The notes: a model not told the origin generated them from the sequence alone. Positions 1 to 5,673 are shown, numbered from the stretch's first letter. The stretch is 6,151 nucleotides of DNA from Chitinophagia bacterium (GCA_010021705.1 RGMU01000097.1:1-6151), one strand, 5' to 3'. Numbers and translations are program-made.

Positions 1-230
1 ATGACATGAGCGGTAATGTATGGGAATGGTGTAGCGACTGGTATGGAGATTACCCAACCACAGAGCAAACGAATCCTATCGGACCGTCTTCAGGGAGTTA
101 TCGCGTGAATCGCGGCGGCAGCTGGTTCAACTACGCCGCTATCTGCCGCTCCGCCTACCGGGGCTTCAGCGCGCCCACGATCCGGATCAACAACTTGGGC
201 TTCCGCCTCGCCCTTGCTGCCCGCAGGTAG
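1..230 (+). CDS. FGE/SUMF1-family protein (C-type-lectin fold), C-terminal end only; possible DGR variable protein
   Basis: The gene enters from the left edge. Bases 1-2 are the end of a codon (probably Tyr) and the frame then reads D-M-S-G-N-V-W-E-W-C, so the ATG at 6 is an internal Met and not the start. The motif SGNVWEW, followed by RGGSW, CRSAYR and LGFRLA, is the signature C-terminal half of the formylglycine-generating-enzyme/sulfatase-modifying-factor domain. Catalytic members oxidise a cysteine of sulfatases; many bacterial members are instead binding proteins of unknown ligand, and some are targets of diversity-generating retroelements. About 76 residues are visible, ending at TAG 228-230. 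Between RGGSW and LGFR, where relatives commonly carry runs of Asn, this protein has Phe, Tyr, Ile, Gly, Ser and Ile at scattered positions, nearly all in codons ending in C. Family assignment is firm. Enzyme versus binding role cannot be decided, because the N-terminal part is outside the window. Confidence 0.9.
   Translation, partial: DMSGNVWEWCSDWYGDYPTTEQTNPIGPSSGSYRVNRGGSWFNYAAICRSAYRGFSAPTIRINNLGFRLALAARR
111..230 (+). other. Candidate DGR variable region (VR) at the 3' end of the FGE-family gene
   Basis: By hand count this stretch is about 68% GC (82 of 120), against about 47% in the first 60 bases. Codons at 126 (TTC), 132 (TAC), 141 (ATC), 156 (TAC), 162 (GGC), 165 (TTC), 168 (AGC), 180 (ATC) and 186 (ATC) stand where FGE relatives often have Asn. 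All end in C, as expected if adenines of ancestral AAC codons had been replaced. Unmutated AAC remains at 129, 189 and 192. Adenine-specific change in AAY codons at the 3' end of a C-type-lectin-fold gene is the hallmark of DGR variable regions. The block between the changed codons (TGCCGCTCCGCC, GGCTTCCGCCTCGCC) stays GC-rich and constant-looking, and the right end could hold the initiation-of-mutagenic-homology site. There is no template repeat, Avd or reverse transcriptase gene in the window, so this is inference from pattern. Confidence 0.5.
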
Positions 231-329
231 TCTGAACTGTGATTTTTGTGAAGGTGGTGATTGGTGTGAAAGTTATTGTTTAAAAAATGTCATATTGTTC
301 ACAATAATCTGAAAAATCACAGTTCAGAC
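230..329. repeat. Element with 18-bp perfect inverted repeat starting on the FGE stop codon
   Basis: The left arm, 230-247 (G then TCTGAACTGTGATTTTT), is the exact reverse complement of the right arm, 312-329. A second, shorter pair, TTGTGAA at 246-252 and TTCACAA at 298-304, could lengthen the stem with a bulge. The arm begins on the last base of the TAG stop. This could act as a transcription terminator-like hairpin, as the cruciform found just downstream of some DGR variable regions, or as the ends of a small non-autonomous mobile element. The sequence alone does not separate these. The right arm is repeated again near 607-639. Confidence 0.8.
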
Positions 330-330
330 A
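298..330 (+). repeat. Direct repeat, copy 1 (right end of the 230-329 element)
   Basis: The 33 bases from TTCAC to CAGACA match 593-625 at 29 of 33 positions by hand alignment. The match extends beyond the inverted-repeat arm into the interior (TTCAC..AATCT.AAAAATCA.AGTTCAGACA), so the downstream copy is a relic or relative of the whole right end and not a chance match of the arm. Confidence 0.75.
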
Positions 331-334
331 ATAT

Positions 335-358
335 GTAGGGGCGAATTGCATTCGCCCC
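335..358. repeat. GTAGGGGC-type palindromic repeat, hairpin 1
   Basis: GGGGCGAA at 338-345 pairs perfectly with TTCGCCCC at 351-358 around the loop TTGCA. It shares the leading GTAGGGGC with the palindrome at 536-563, so both probably belong to one family of small palindromic repeats. The right end here lacks the closing TAC, so this copy looks clipped. Confidence 0.7.
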
Positions 359-387
359 CCATTATACACCCCGACCGTCCTTGCTAT

Positions 388-404
388 CCCGACCTCTGGT
401 CGGG
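388..404. repeat. CCCGACC-TCT-GGTCGGG hairpin
   Basis: A perfect 7-bp GC-rich stem (388-394 with 398-404) closes a 3-base loop. The half-site CCCCGACC also occurs just upstream at 369-376 without a partner. There is no T-run after the stem, so it does not look like an intrinsic terminator. It is more likely part of a small dispersed repeat. Confidence 0.6.
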
Positions 405-535
405 AGAAGCAGCCTAAAGCGCCTTATCATACGCCCTAAAAACGCGTTAAAATAAGCAAAAATATAGGTTGCTTCGGCAGTAAACTGACTCGCAAAGACG
501 GATTTTAACATATTTTAATTGTAAATTTATGGCGT

Positions 536-563
536 GTAGGGGCTGAAAATTTTCAGCCCCTAC
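536..563. repeat. 28-bp perfect palindrome, GTAGGGGC-type repeat 2
   Basis: The arm GTAGGGGCTGAAAA (536-549) is followed directly by its exact reverse complement (550-563), with no spacer. It shares GTAGGGGC and the overall plan (GTAGGGGC, a few A-rich bases, mirror) with 335-358. It lies about 90 bases upstream of the start region of the secreted-protein gene and is not followed by a convincing T-tract on the + strand beyond a short TTTTTT at 569-574, so a role as terminator for the FGE gene is possible but weak. Confidence 0.8.
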
Positions 564-592
564 GTTCATTTTTTACAATAATTTTCACACCA

Positions 593-639
593 TTCACTAA
601 AATCTCAAAAATCATAGTTCAGACAAAAATCACAGTTCA
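593..639 (+). repeat. Direct repeat, copy 2, plus a third partial tandem copy
   Basis: Bases 593-625 match 298-330 at 29 of 33 positions. They are followed immediately by a third partial copy, AAAAATCACAGTTCA at 625-639, sharing one base with the second. The arm orientation equals the right arm of the 230-329 inverted repeat, so the left arm at 230-247 could also pair with these copies, making the whole 230-625 interval look bounded by inverted ends. The repeats end some 12 bases before the TATATTTG promoter-like box. Confidence 0.7.
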
Positions 640-650
640 AAAAAAACACC

Positions 651-658
651 TATATTTG
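651..658 (+). promoter_or_regulatory. Bacteroidota-type -7 box (TAnnTTTG) for the T9SS-tailed gene
   Basis: TATATTTG fits the Bacteroidota -7 consensus TAnnTTTG exactly. No clear TTG/TTTG -33 element sits 19-21 bases upstream, where the AAAAATCACAGTTCA repeat lies, so the box may be weak or its upstream half may have been displaced by the repeats. If it is used, transcription starts some bases downstream of 658, which conflicts with the TTG at 656 serving as the start codon. Confidence 0.45.
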
Positions 659-2173
659 CCTAACCGCACAGCGGATAAAATATTTACCATAAAGCATCTA
701 TCTTTTTTTGTTATTCTGCTATTGGCAGTTGTTCCGTCTTTTGCAGCCCGTTTTCCTATTTTATCTAACATAACCATTCCGCATGTAGCCCCCCACAGGC
801 TGATTGTGAATAGCGATGGCAGCTTTGTGGTTTTAGGCACCATAGCAGAACCCGGTATAGGCAATACATTGCAGGGGCGTGGCTTTACCGTTACCAAATA
901 TGATTCTACGGGCAACTTGCTGTGGCTTACCCGTGCTGATGCCGATATGGCTCACGGCAACTGGATGTATGCCACCGATATGATAAAAGGCGTAGATTCC
1001 GGCTATGCGGTGGTGGGTGATAGCACTTATATCACCGGCATGACCTCTTCGCCTAACTATATGTTTGCTGCCAAAATTAATGAAAATGGTAGCCGGTCAT
1101 GGACGCGTGCTTTTTTAGGCACTAATGCCAACTGCTACGGCACTAACATTAAAATTCGTTCTGCATTAGCCAACACAGCCTACTACATTAGCGATTATGC
1201 CTACATTTATAAATTAGACAATACGGGCAGCTTATTAACGCGCTATACCAATCCGGGTGTGAACGCAGAGTTTGCCATCTACCGCGATACGGGTATAGCC
1301 TTTACGGCAGGCGGACTGTCAAGAAGTACGCTTATATTCACGGATTCTGCCTGTAGCATTATGCTTTATGATAGCTTTGGCTACAATGTTCGCCCTTACG
1401 ATGTGTATCACTGCCCCGATGGCTGTTGGTTGGTTACCTCCGTAAAGCCGTTTAGCAATAGCCGCTATGCTATTTTTTTGCACAAATTTAACCCTACCGG
1501 AAGGCTTATATGGGAAAAAATGTATGACTATAACGACCTTGTGATAGGCTTGCATACCTTTCAAAGCGGCAATAGCTACTACATTGCAGCCTCTTACAAA
1601 ACCTGCCTTAATGCCGACCTCTCTGCCCGCTGTGTGGGTTTTTCTACCGGACTACTGCTCCAAACAGACACTGCCGGTAATGTGAACGGCATGTTCACCG
1701 CACCGGGTGATACCACCACCGCAGGCTTAGACTCTGCCATAAGCTACTCTTTTTACCAAGCAGATGCTTTTGGAGACTCCCTCATCATCTTAGGTACTAA
1801 ACAAATACTTGACCTTAGATTCCTCTCTGCTGAAAGCCAGCGCACCACACAAACCGCAGTTTGGAAAGTGCACAACACCCTCCCCCCGCTGTCTATTCAT
1901 ACACCCTATAGCACCACCAACGGACAGGCACTAACCCTATTCCCCAATCCAAACACCGGCAGCTTTACGGTGGCGCAACCACTGCCTATTGACGAAGACG
2001 CTGTTGTTGAAATATACAATATGATGGGTAGTTGCGTTTATAGAGCCACAACCCACTTCACTGCCGGAAAAACCATCATAACCCCCAACAGCCTGCCCGC
2101 AGGCAATTATATGCTTCGTTTAATCAACAGCAAAGCAAGCTATGCCTTGTGTATGTTTACCGTGCAAGAGTAG
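656..2173 (+). CDS. Secreted beta-propeller-like protein with T9SS type A sorting domain; non-ATG start
   Basis: The longest frame from TTG 656 gives 505 residues. A signal peptide is clear: charged KH, hydrophobic FFVILLLAVV, then SFA before the likely cut near residues 30/31. The C-terminal tail (about 427-505) is a type IX sorting domain: LFPNPNTGSFTV at 428-439, VEIYNMMG at 451-458, LPAGNYMLRL at 480-489 and a closing MFTVQE. The protein is therefore expected to cross the outer membrane by T9SS and be released or anchored on the surface. The body carries repeats of the type D-x-x-G-x-L-x-W (residues 83-90, 277-286, and weaker at 141-149, 188-194, 337-343) between hydrophobic strands such as GYAVVGDS, which suggests propeller blades. 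Ligand or activity is unknown. There is no ATG before residue 99, so the start is unsettled: TTG 656 overlaps a -7 promoter box, and ATA 689 directly before KHLSFF would give an ideal signal peptide. TAG 2171-2173 is followed by a strong hairpin. Confidence 0.88.
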   Translation: MPNRTADKIFTIKHLSFFVILLLAVVPSFAARFPILSNITIPHVAPHRLIVNSDGSFVVLGTIAEPGIGNTLQGRGFTVTKYDSTGNLLWLTRADADMAHGNWMYATDMIKGVDSGYAVVGDSTYITGMTSSPNYMFAAKINENGSRSWTRAFLGTNANCYGTNIKIRSALANTAYYISDYAYIYKLDNTGSLLTRYTNPGVNAEFAIYRDTGIAFTAGGLSRSTLIFTDSACSIMLYDSFGYNVRPYDVYHCPDGCWLVTSVKPFSNSRYAIFLHKFNPTGRLIWEKMYDYNDLVIGLHTFQSGNSYYIAASYKTCLNADLSARCVGFSTGLLLQTDTAGNVNGMFTAPGDTTTAGLDSAISYSFYQADAFGDSLIILGTKQILDLRFLSAESQRTTQTAVWKVHNTLPPLSIHTPYSTTNGQALTLFPNPNTGSFTVAQPLPIDEDAVVEIYNMMGSCVYRATTHFTAGKTIITPNSLPAGNYMLRLINSKASYALCMFTVQE

Positions 2174-2183
2174 GCTGTTAACA

Positions 2184-2213
2184 AAAAAACAGCCACAAAT
2201 AGGGCTGTTTTTT
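2184..2213. terminator. Bidirectional intrinsic terminator between convergent genes
   Basis: AAAAAACAGCC (2184-2194) pairs perfectly with GGCTGTTTTTT (2203-2213) around the loop ACAAATAG. The T-run ends the + strand gene 10 bases upstream, and the A-run gives a T-run for the - strand hsp20 gene, whose stop codon is at 2237-2239. A second, competing hairpin is possible: GGCTGTT at 2173-2179 with AACAGCC at 2188-2194. Confidence 0.85.
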
Positions 2214-2236
2214 CAGAGAGGCAACAAAAAAGTAGC

Positions 2237-2671
2237 TTAGTTAATCGCAATTTCTTTTACAGAGGCTTCAGCTTCTTCTTTTTTAGGTAGGCTAAGGTGT
2301 AGCATACCTTCGCTGTATTGGGCTTGGATACCGTTTGCGTCAATTCTATCGTTTAAGGTAAAACTACGCTTAAAAGAGCGGGCTTGGTATTCTTTGCGTA
2401 GAACACGGTTTTCTTTTTGCTCGGTGTGCTCATCTTTGTGTTCATAAGAAATGGTCAAGATGTTTTTTTCAACATTAATCTTGAACTCTTCTTTTTTCAC
2501 GCCGGGAGCCACAAGCTGCATTTCATAGCTTTTGTCGGTTTCGTGAATGTTCACGGGTGCTGAATAAGCCGTAGCTTCTTCGTTCCATTTGTTCCATCCG
2601 TTTTGGAACATGTCTTCAAAAAGTCCGCTCATGGTGCGCGGTGTTAATCCGTAATGTCTTTTGATGTACAT
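2237..2671 (-). CDS. Small heat shock protein, Hsp20/alpha-crystallin family
   Basis: This is an ATP-independent holdase that binds unfolding proteins and forms oligomers in the cytoplasm. From the ATG at 2671 it is 144 residues, typical for bacterial Hsp20. A short N-terminal arm (FEDMFQNGWNKWNEE, about 18-32) precedes the alpha-crystallin domain (about 37-131), with VNIHETDKSYEMQLVAPGVKKEEF at its start and the family-typical YSEGMLHLSLPK at 119-130. The C-terminal I-x-I anchor used in oligomer assembly is present as IAI at 141-143. The frame stays open up to a TTG at 2734, but that TTG lies in the proposed -33 box, and the extra 21 residues do not look like Hsp20, so I chose the ATG. No Shine-Dalgarno site is seen; the leader is A/T-rich, usual for this phylum. 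It converges on the secreted-protein gene. Confidence 0.93.
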   Translation of the reverse strand: MYIKRHYGLTPRTMSGLFEDMFQNGWNKWNEEATAYSAPVNIHETDKSYEMQLVAPGVKKEEFKINVEKNILTISYEHKDEHTEQKENRVLRKEYQARSFKRSFTLNDRIDANGIQAQYSEGMLHLSLPKKEEAEASVKEIAIN

Positions 2672-2702
2672 AAAATAAATTTGTTTGTTTACATACACCC
2701 TG

Positions 2703-2736
2703 CAAACCAAATACCAATTGATTTTTACTGTCAAAA
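2703..2736 (-). promoter_or_regulatory. Probable hsp20 promoter (-33 TTTTG, -7 TTGGTTTG)
   Basis: On the - strand, TTTTGACA (from 2736) is followed after about 21 bases by TTGGTTTG (2710-2703), one base away from the TAnnTTTG -7 box of Bacteroidota. Start of transcription would fall near 2695, leaving a leader of about 25 bases before the ATG at 2671. This supports the shorter Hsp20 start. I see no clear CIRCE or other known heat-shock operator. Confidence 0.45.
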
Positions 2737-2811
2737 TGGCTTAAATTTATTTTTATTTATGCCAAAGTGGCTGATTGTGTGTTTGCTCCCTGAAAATAAG
2801 ACATAGTTAAT

Positions 2812-2837
2812 ACTGTTTTGGGAGGTTTGCAAACAGT
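2812..2837. promoter_or_regulatory. Inverted repeat ACTGTTT...AAACAGT upstream of hsp20, possible operator
   Basis: ACTGTTT (2812-2818) is mirrored by AAACAGT (2831-2837), and the palindrome TTTGCAAA (2826-2833) overlaps the right arm. It lies about 75 bases upstream of the proposed hsp20 promoter in A/T-rich intergenic DNA (2735-2899), which otherwise shows no gene or repeat. This is a weak candidate regulatory site; short repeats of this size also arise by chance. Confidence 0.2.
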
Positions 2838-2899
2838 GTGTTTTATCTAAATGGGTTGAACATTTCTATTTATAACACCTTGCTATATACCCCCAAATA

Positions 2900-2928
2900 T
2901 TAAAGGGCAAGCCATGCCCGCCCTTTAA
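2900..2928 (-). terminator. Hairpin downstream of cphA, probable terminator
   Basis: TTAAAGGGC (2900-2908) pairs perfectly with GCCCTTTAA (2920-2928) around an 11-base loop. It begins 23 bases beyond the cphA stop codon on the - strand. The T-tract that should follow is poor (TATTTGGGGG), so it may act as a weak terminator or an mRNA 3'-end stabiliser. Confidence 0.5.
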
Positions 2929-2951
2929 CACTACATATTATCCTAATACTG

Positions 2952-5585
2952 CTATCCGATAGTTTCTAAAAATGCACCGTCTTCTTTAGCCTTTGCATTT
3001 TTCACTTGTTCTAATGCATCAGGTATCACATCACTTGTAATCACAATAAAGCTACCCTTTTGCGCATTGTCTAACGCATAATCAATGGCTTCTGCCTCCC
3101 GCTTAATGATAGTTATTTTTTTGTTAGCGTTTACGTTATAAATACCCTGAGTCATCAGACCAATAATAGCCTCTTCGGTGCGCCCGCGCAGGTGTTTATC
3201 CTGTCTTATGATAATTTCATCAAAAATTTCTGCCGCAGCCATACCTAATGATACAATATCCTCGTCGCGCCTGTCGCCTACACCCGCTATAATGCCCACC
3301 TTATGCGTAGCCGGCACTGTTTTCAGGTATTTGCCTATGGCACGCAAGCCATACGTATTGTGCGCATAGTCAAGCATAACCGTATAGTTCCGGAAATGGA
3401 ACAAGTTCATGCGTCCCGGAGTTTGTGCCGGAGAAGGCATAAACGTTTGCAACGCCTGCCTAATGTCCTCTGTCTTAAAATCTTGCAGATAGGCAGCCAA
3501 CGTAGCCCCCAACACATTCGCAATGTTAAACTCTGCCAACCCCGAAAACGTAATAGGAATATTCGTAACCTTATCTATCCGTATTTTCCACGTCCCCTTT
3601 AATATTGTAACATACCCGTTTTCTAACACCGCAGCTATACCACCCCCGGCACAGTGCTTTTGAATATGCGCATTGTGCTCGTTCAGCGAAAATAGGGCTA
3701 TCTTACACTCTAAATCCTCGTGCATACTATACACCAACTCGTCATCGGCATTAAGAATGGCATACCCTTTAGGGAAAACAGTTTTAGGTACTACCGATTT
3801 AACCTTCGCCAGCTTGTCTATTTTATCAATACCTCCAAGCCCTAAGTGGTCTTCTGCTATGTTGGTAACTACCGCACAGTCGCAGTTATGGAAGCCCAAA
3901 CCAGCACGCAATATACCCCCGCGTGCACACTCAAATACCGCAAAGTTTACCGTAGGGTCGCGCAGCACAAACTCCGCAGATACCGGACCCGTGCAATCGC
4001 CCTTCATCAGCAGTTGATTTTGAATATACACCCCGTCTGTGGTCGTAAAGCCCACTTTATAGCCCATTTGCTTCACTATATGCGCTATTAAGCGAGTAGT
4101 GGTGGTTTTACCATTAGTACCCGTAACGGCTATAATCGGTATCCGTGCCGTAGTACCCGGAGGGTAAAGCATATCTATCACCGGCTCTGCCACATTGCGA
4201 GCCAAGCCTTCCGTAGGGTCAAGGTGCATCCGGAAACCCGGTGCCGCATTCACTTCCAATACCGCTCCTCCCGTTTCAGACAACGGCATTGACAAGTTCT
4301 CTGCCATAATGTCAATACCGCATATATTTAACCCTATTATCCGCGCTATACGCTCTGCCATAAACACATTCGTGGGGTGCACAAAGTCCGTAACATCAGT
4401 AGCCGTTCCTCCCGTGCTTAGGTTCGCTGTTGGCTTTAACCATAGCTCCTCTCCCGCTTCTATGATAGTATTAAGCGAATACCCCTTTTTGTTCAGAATA
4501 TCCATCGTAAAATCATCTACCTTAATGGCGGTAAGCACTTTCTCATGCCCATAGCCCCTGCGCGGGTCTGCATTCACAATGTCTATCAATTCCTGAATCG
4601 TATGCAACCCATCACCCGTAATGCTCGCCGGTGTGCGCAATGCAGCCGCAACAAATTTGTAATTGATAACCAATACTCTATAATCCCTACCCGTAATAAA
4701 CTTTTCACAAATCACAGACCTGCCATATTGCTTAGCAGCTCGTAAACCCACAACGGCATCCTCCCATGTGCGAATGTTCGTAGTAGCTCCCTTACCATGA
4801 TTGCCATTTACAGGCTTCGTAACAATAGGGTAGCCTATCTTTTTGATAGCCTCTTGCAAATCAGCCTCATCATATACAATATGCCCTTTAGGCACAGGTA
4901 TTTCAGACGCATCCAATAGGTTCTTTGTCTCTTCTTTATCACACGCTATTTCTACCGCTATGCTACCTGTGGTGCTGGCTACCGTAGCCTGCACTCGCTG
5001 CTGATTAACACCATAGCCCAACTGCACCAACGAATGCCGGTTGAGCCTTATATAAGGAATTTTCCGTTTAATAGCCTCATCTACTATTGATGCCGTGCTG
5101 GGTCCTAACCGCTCATTTTCTCTTATTTCACGAAGTGTTTGTATGTCGTTTTCTAAATCGTATGGCACATTGTCTGCCAGGGCTTGCGCTATATTTACCG
5201 CTACCTTTGCCGTGTATGTGCCCGCCTTAGCCTCTTGATACGAAAACACCACATGATAAACACCCGGTGTACTCGTTTCACGAGTGCGCCCAAACCCAGT
5301 GTCCATACCCGCAAGCGTTTGCAATTCTAACGCTATATGTTCTATCACATGACCCATCCATGTACCTTCTTTTACACGGCTATAGAAGCCACCCGGTGCC
5401 CCCTCCGAGCAGCGGTGTTCATAAAGCGATGGCATCAGCTTATGAAGCCTTTCCAAAAAGCCGGGAATACTGTTGGTGGGTTTGTGCTCCATTTCCTCTA
5501 AATCAAGGAGCATTACAATGAGTTTGTGCCTGCTTACCGACCAATAGTTTGGTCCGTTCATTATTTTAATATCTGTTATTTTCAT
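2952..5585 (-). CDS. cphA: Cyanophycin synthetase, full length (CphA1-like)
   Basis: It makes cyanophycin, a poly-Asp backbone with Arg side chains, using ATP in the cytoplasm. From the ATG at 5585 the protein has 877 residues, the usual size. An N-terminal domain (about 1-160) carries H79-x-x-E82-H83, matching the zinc-hydrolase-like site described for some CphA1 enzymes. An ATP-grasp domain follows (about 215-455; Asp addition), with VTKPVNGNHGKG at 254-265 and EVNAAPGFRMH at 444-454. The Mur-ligase-like domain (about 480-877; Arg addition) has the P-loop GTNGKTTT at 489-496, ECARGGILRAGLG at 552-564, NIAEDHLG at 576-583, DYAHN at 739-743 and GDRRDEDI at 770-777. No key motif is missing and no frameshift is seen. 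The frame is open to a TTG at 5618, but ATG-KITDIKI, preceded by AAAGGG, is the expected start. No cyanophycinase gene is adjacent. A terminator upstream separates it from the OmpA gene. The related CphA2, with a dipeptide substrate, is less likely given length and two intact ligase sites. Confidence 0.95.
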   Translation of the reverse strand: MKITDIKIMNGPNYWSVSRHKLIVMLLDLEEMEHKPTNSIPGFLERLHKLMPSLYEHRCSEGAPGGFYSRVKEGTWMGHVIEHIALELQTLAGMDTGFGRTRETSTPGVYHVVFSYQEAKAGTYTAKVAVNIAQALADNVPYDLENDIQTLREIRENERLGPSTASIVDEAIKRKIPYIRLNRHSLVQLGYGVNQQRVQATVASTTGSIAVEIACDKEETKNLLDASEIPVPKGHIVYDEADLQEAIKKIGYPIVTKPVNGNHGKGATTNIRTWEDAVVGLRAAKQYGRSVICEKFITGRDYRVLVINYKFVAAALRTPASITGDGLHTIQELIDIVNADPRRGYGHEKVLTAIKVDDFTMDILNKKGYSLNTIIEAGEELWLKPTANLSTGGTATDVTDFVHPTNVFMAERIARIIGLNICGIDIMAENLSMPLSETGGAVLEVNAAPGFRMHLDPTEGLARNVAEPVIDMLYPPGTTARIPIIAVTGTNGKTTTTRLIAHIVKQMGYKVGFTTTDGVYIQNQLLMKGDCTGPVSAEFVLRDPTVNFAVFECARGGILRAGLGFHNCDCAVVTNIAEDHLGLGGIDKIDKLAKVKSVVPKTVFPKGYAILNADDELVYSMHEDLECKIALFSLNEHNAHIQKHCAGGGIAAVLENGYVTILKGTWKIRIDKVTNIPITFSGLAEFNIANVLGATLAAYLQDFKTEDIRQALQTFMPSPAQTPGRMNLFHFRNYTVMLDYAHNTYGLRAIGKYLKTVPATHKVGIIAGVGDRRDEDIVSLGMAAAEIFDEIIIRQDKHLRGRTEEAIIGLMTQGIYNVNANKKITIIKREAEAIDYALDNAQKGSFIVITSDVIPDALEQVKNAKAKEDGAFLETIG

Positions 5586-5644
5586 ACCCTTTACGAATTG
5601 CGTATAAGGTAAGAACAATTTTTGATTACCACCTAATTTTTCTC

Positions 5645-5652
5645 CAAAAATA
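5645..5652 (-). promoter_or_regulatory. Probable cphA promoter, -7 box TATTTTTG
   Basis: Read on the - strand, the site is TATTTTTG, an exact fit to TAnnTTTG, about 60 bases upstream of the cphA ATG. The nearest TTTG upstream (5671-5668) is only 15 bases away, shorter than the usual 19-21, so the -33 half is doubtful; it also abuts the tail of the OmpA-gene terminator. Position between a terminator and cphA supports an independent cphA transcript. Confidence 0.45.
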
Positions 5653-5673
5653 TTTTTTGTCCCCCTCCAAATA

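Larger units (their letters stand above)
231..650. other. Gene-free intergenic stretch dense in small palindromes and dispersed-type repeats
   Basis: I find no coding region here on either strand: open stretches are short and lack starts or a recognisable product. What it holds is repeats. These are the 18-bp inverted repeat (230-329), the GTAGGGGC hairpin (335-358), a CCCGACC hairpin (388-404), a segment at 467-500 reading ggttgcttcggcag followed by ctcgcaaagacg, the 28-bp perfect palindrome (536-563), and two more copies of the AAAAATCA(C/T)AGTTCA motif (607-639). Several of these resemble small dispersed repeats that I associate from memory with bacterial intergenic regions; copy number in this genome cannot be seen. 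The accumulation suggests a tolerant insertion site between the FGE gene and the secreted-protein gene. Confidence 0.75.

Noticed and set aside
230..640. CRISPR array or DGR template repeat in the repeat-rich intergenic region
   Set aside because: The repeats are irregularly spaced, mostly palindromic and of several kinds, with no uniform repeat-spacer pattern. No segment resembles the GC-rich 111-230 sequence, so no template repeat is present in the window.
637..915. Open frame of 92 codons on the - strand
   Set aside because: It overlaps the signal peptide and first blades of the secreted protein antisense, and has no recognisable domain.
1319..1564. Open frame of 81 codons on the - strand
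   Set aside because: It lies antisense within the T9SS-tailed gene and shows no family features.
2672..2734. N-terminal extension of Hsp20 to a TTG at 2734
   Set aside because: The TTG is part of the proposed -33 promoter box, the added residues do not resemble the family, and an ATG at 2671 gives a normal-length Hsp20.
2735..2899. Small gene or RNA upstream of hsp20
   Set aside because: I see only A/T-rich sequence with frequent stops on both strands and one short inverted repeat; there is no start with a plausible frame and no recognisable RNA fold.
3178..4745. Several open frames of 63-119 codons on the + strand inside cphA, and one at 5267-5521
   Set aside because: They are antisense to a full-length, motif-complete cphA; composition is that of a shadow frame (rich in Arg, Ser, Cys, His) with no domain.
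5586..5618. N-terminal extension of CphA to a TTG at 5618
   Set aside because: The ATG at 5585 has an AAAGGG just upstream and gives the usual CphA N-terminus (MKITDIKI).
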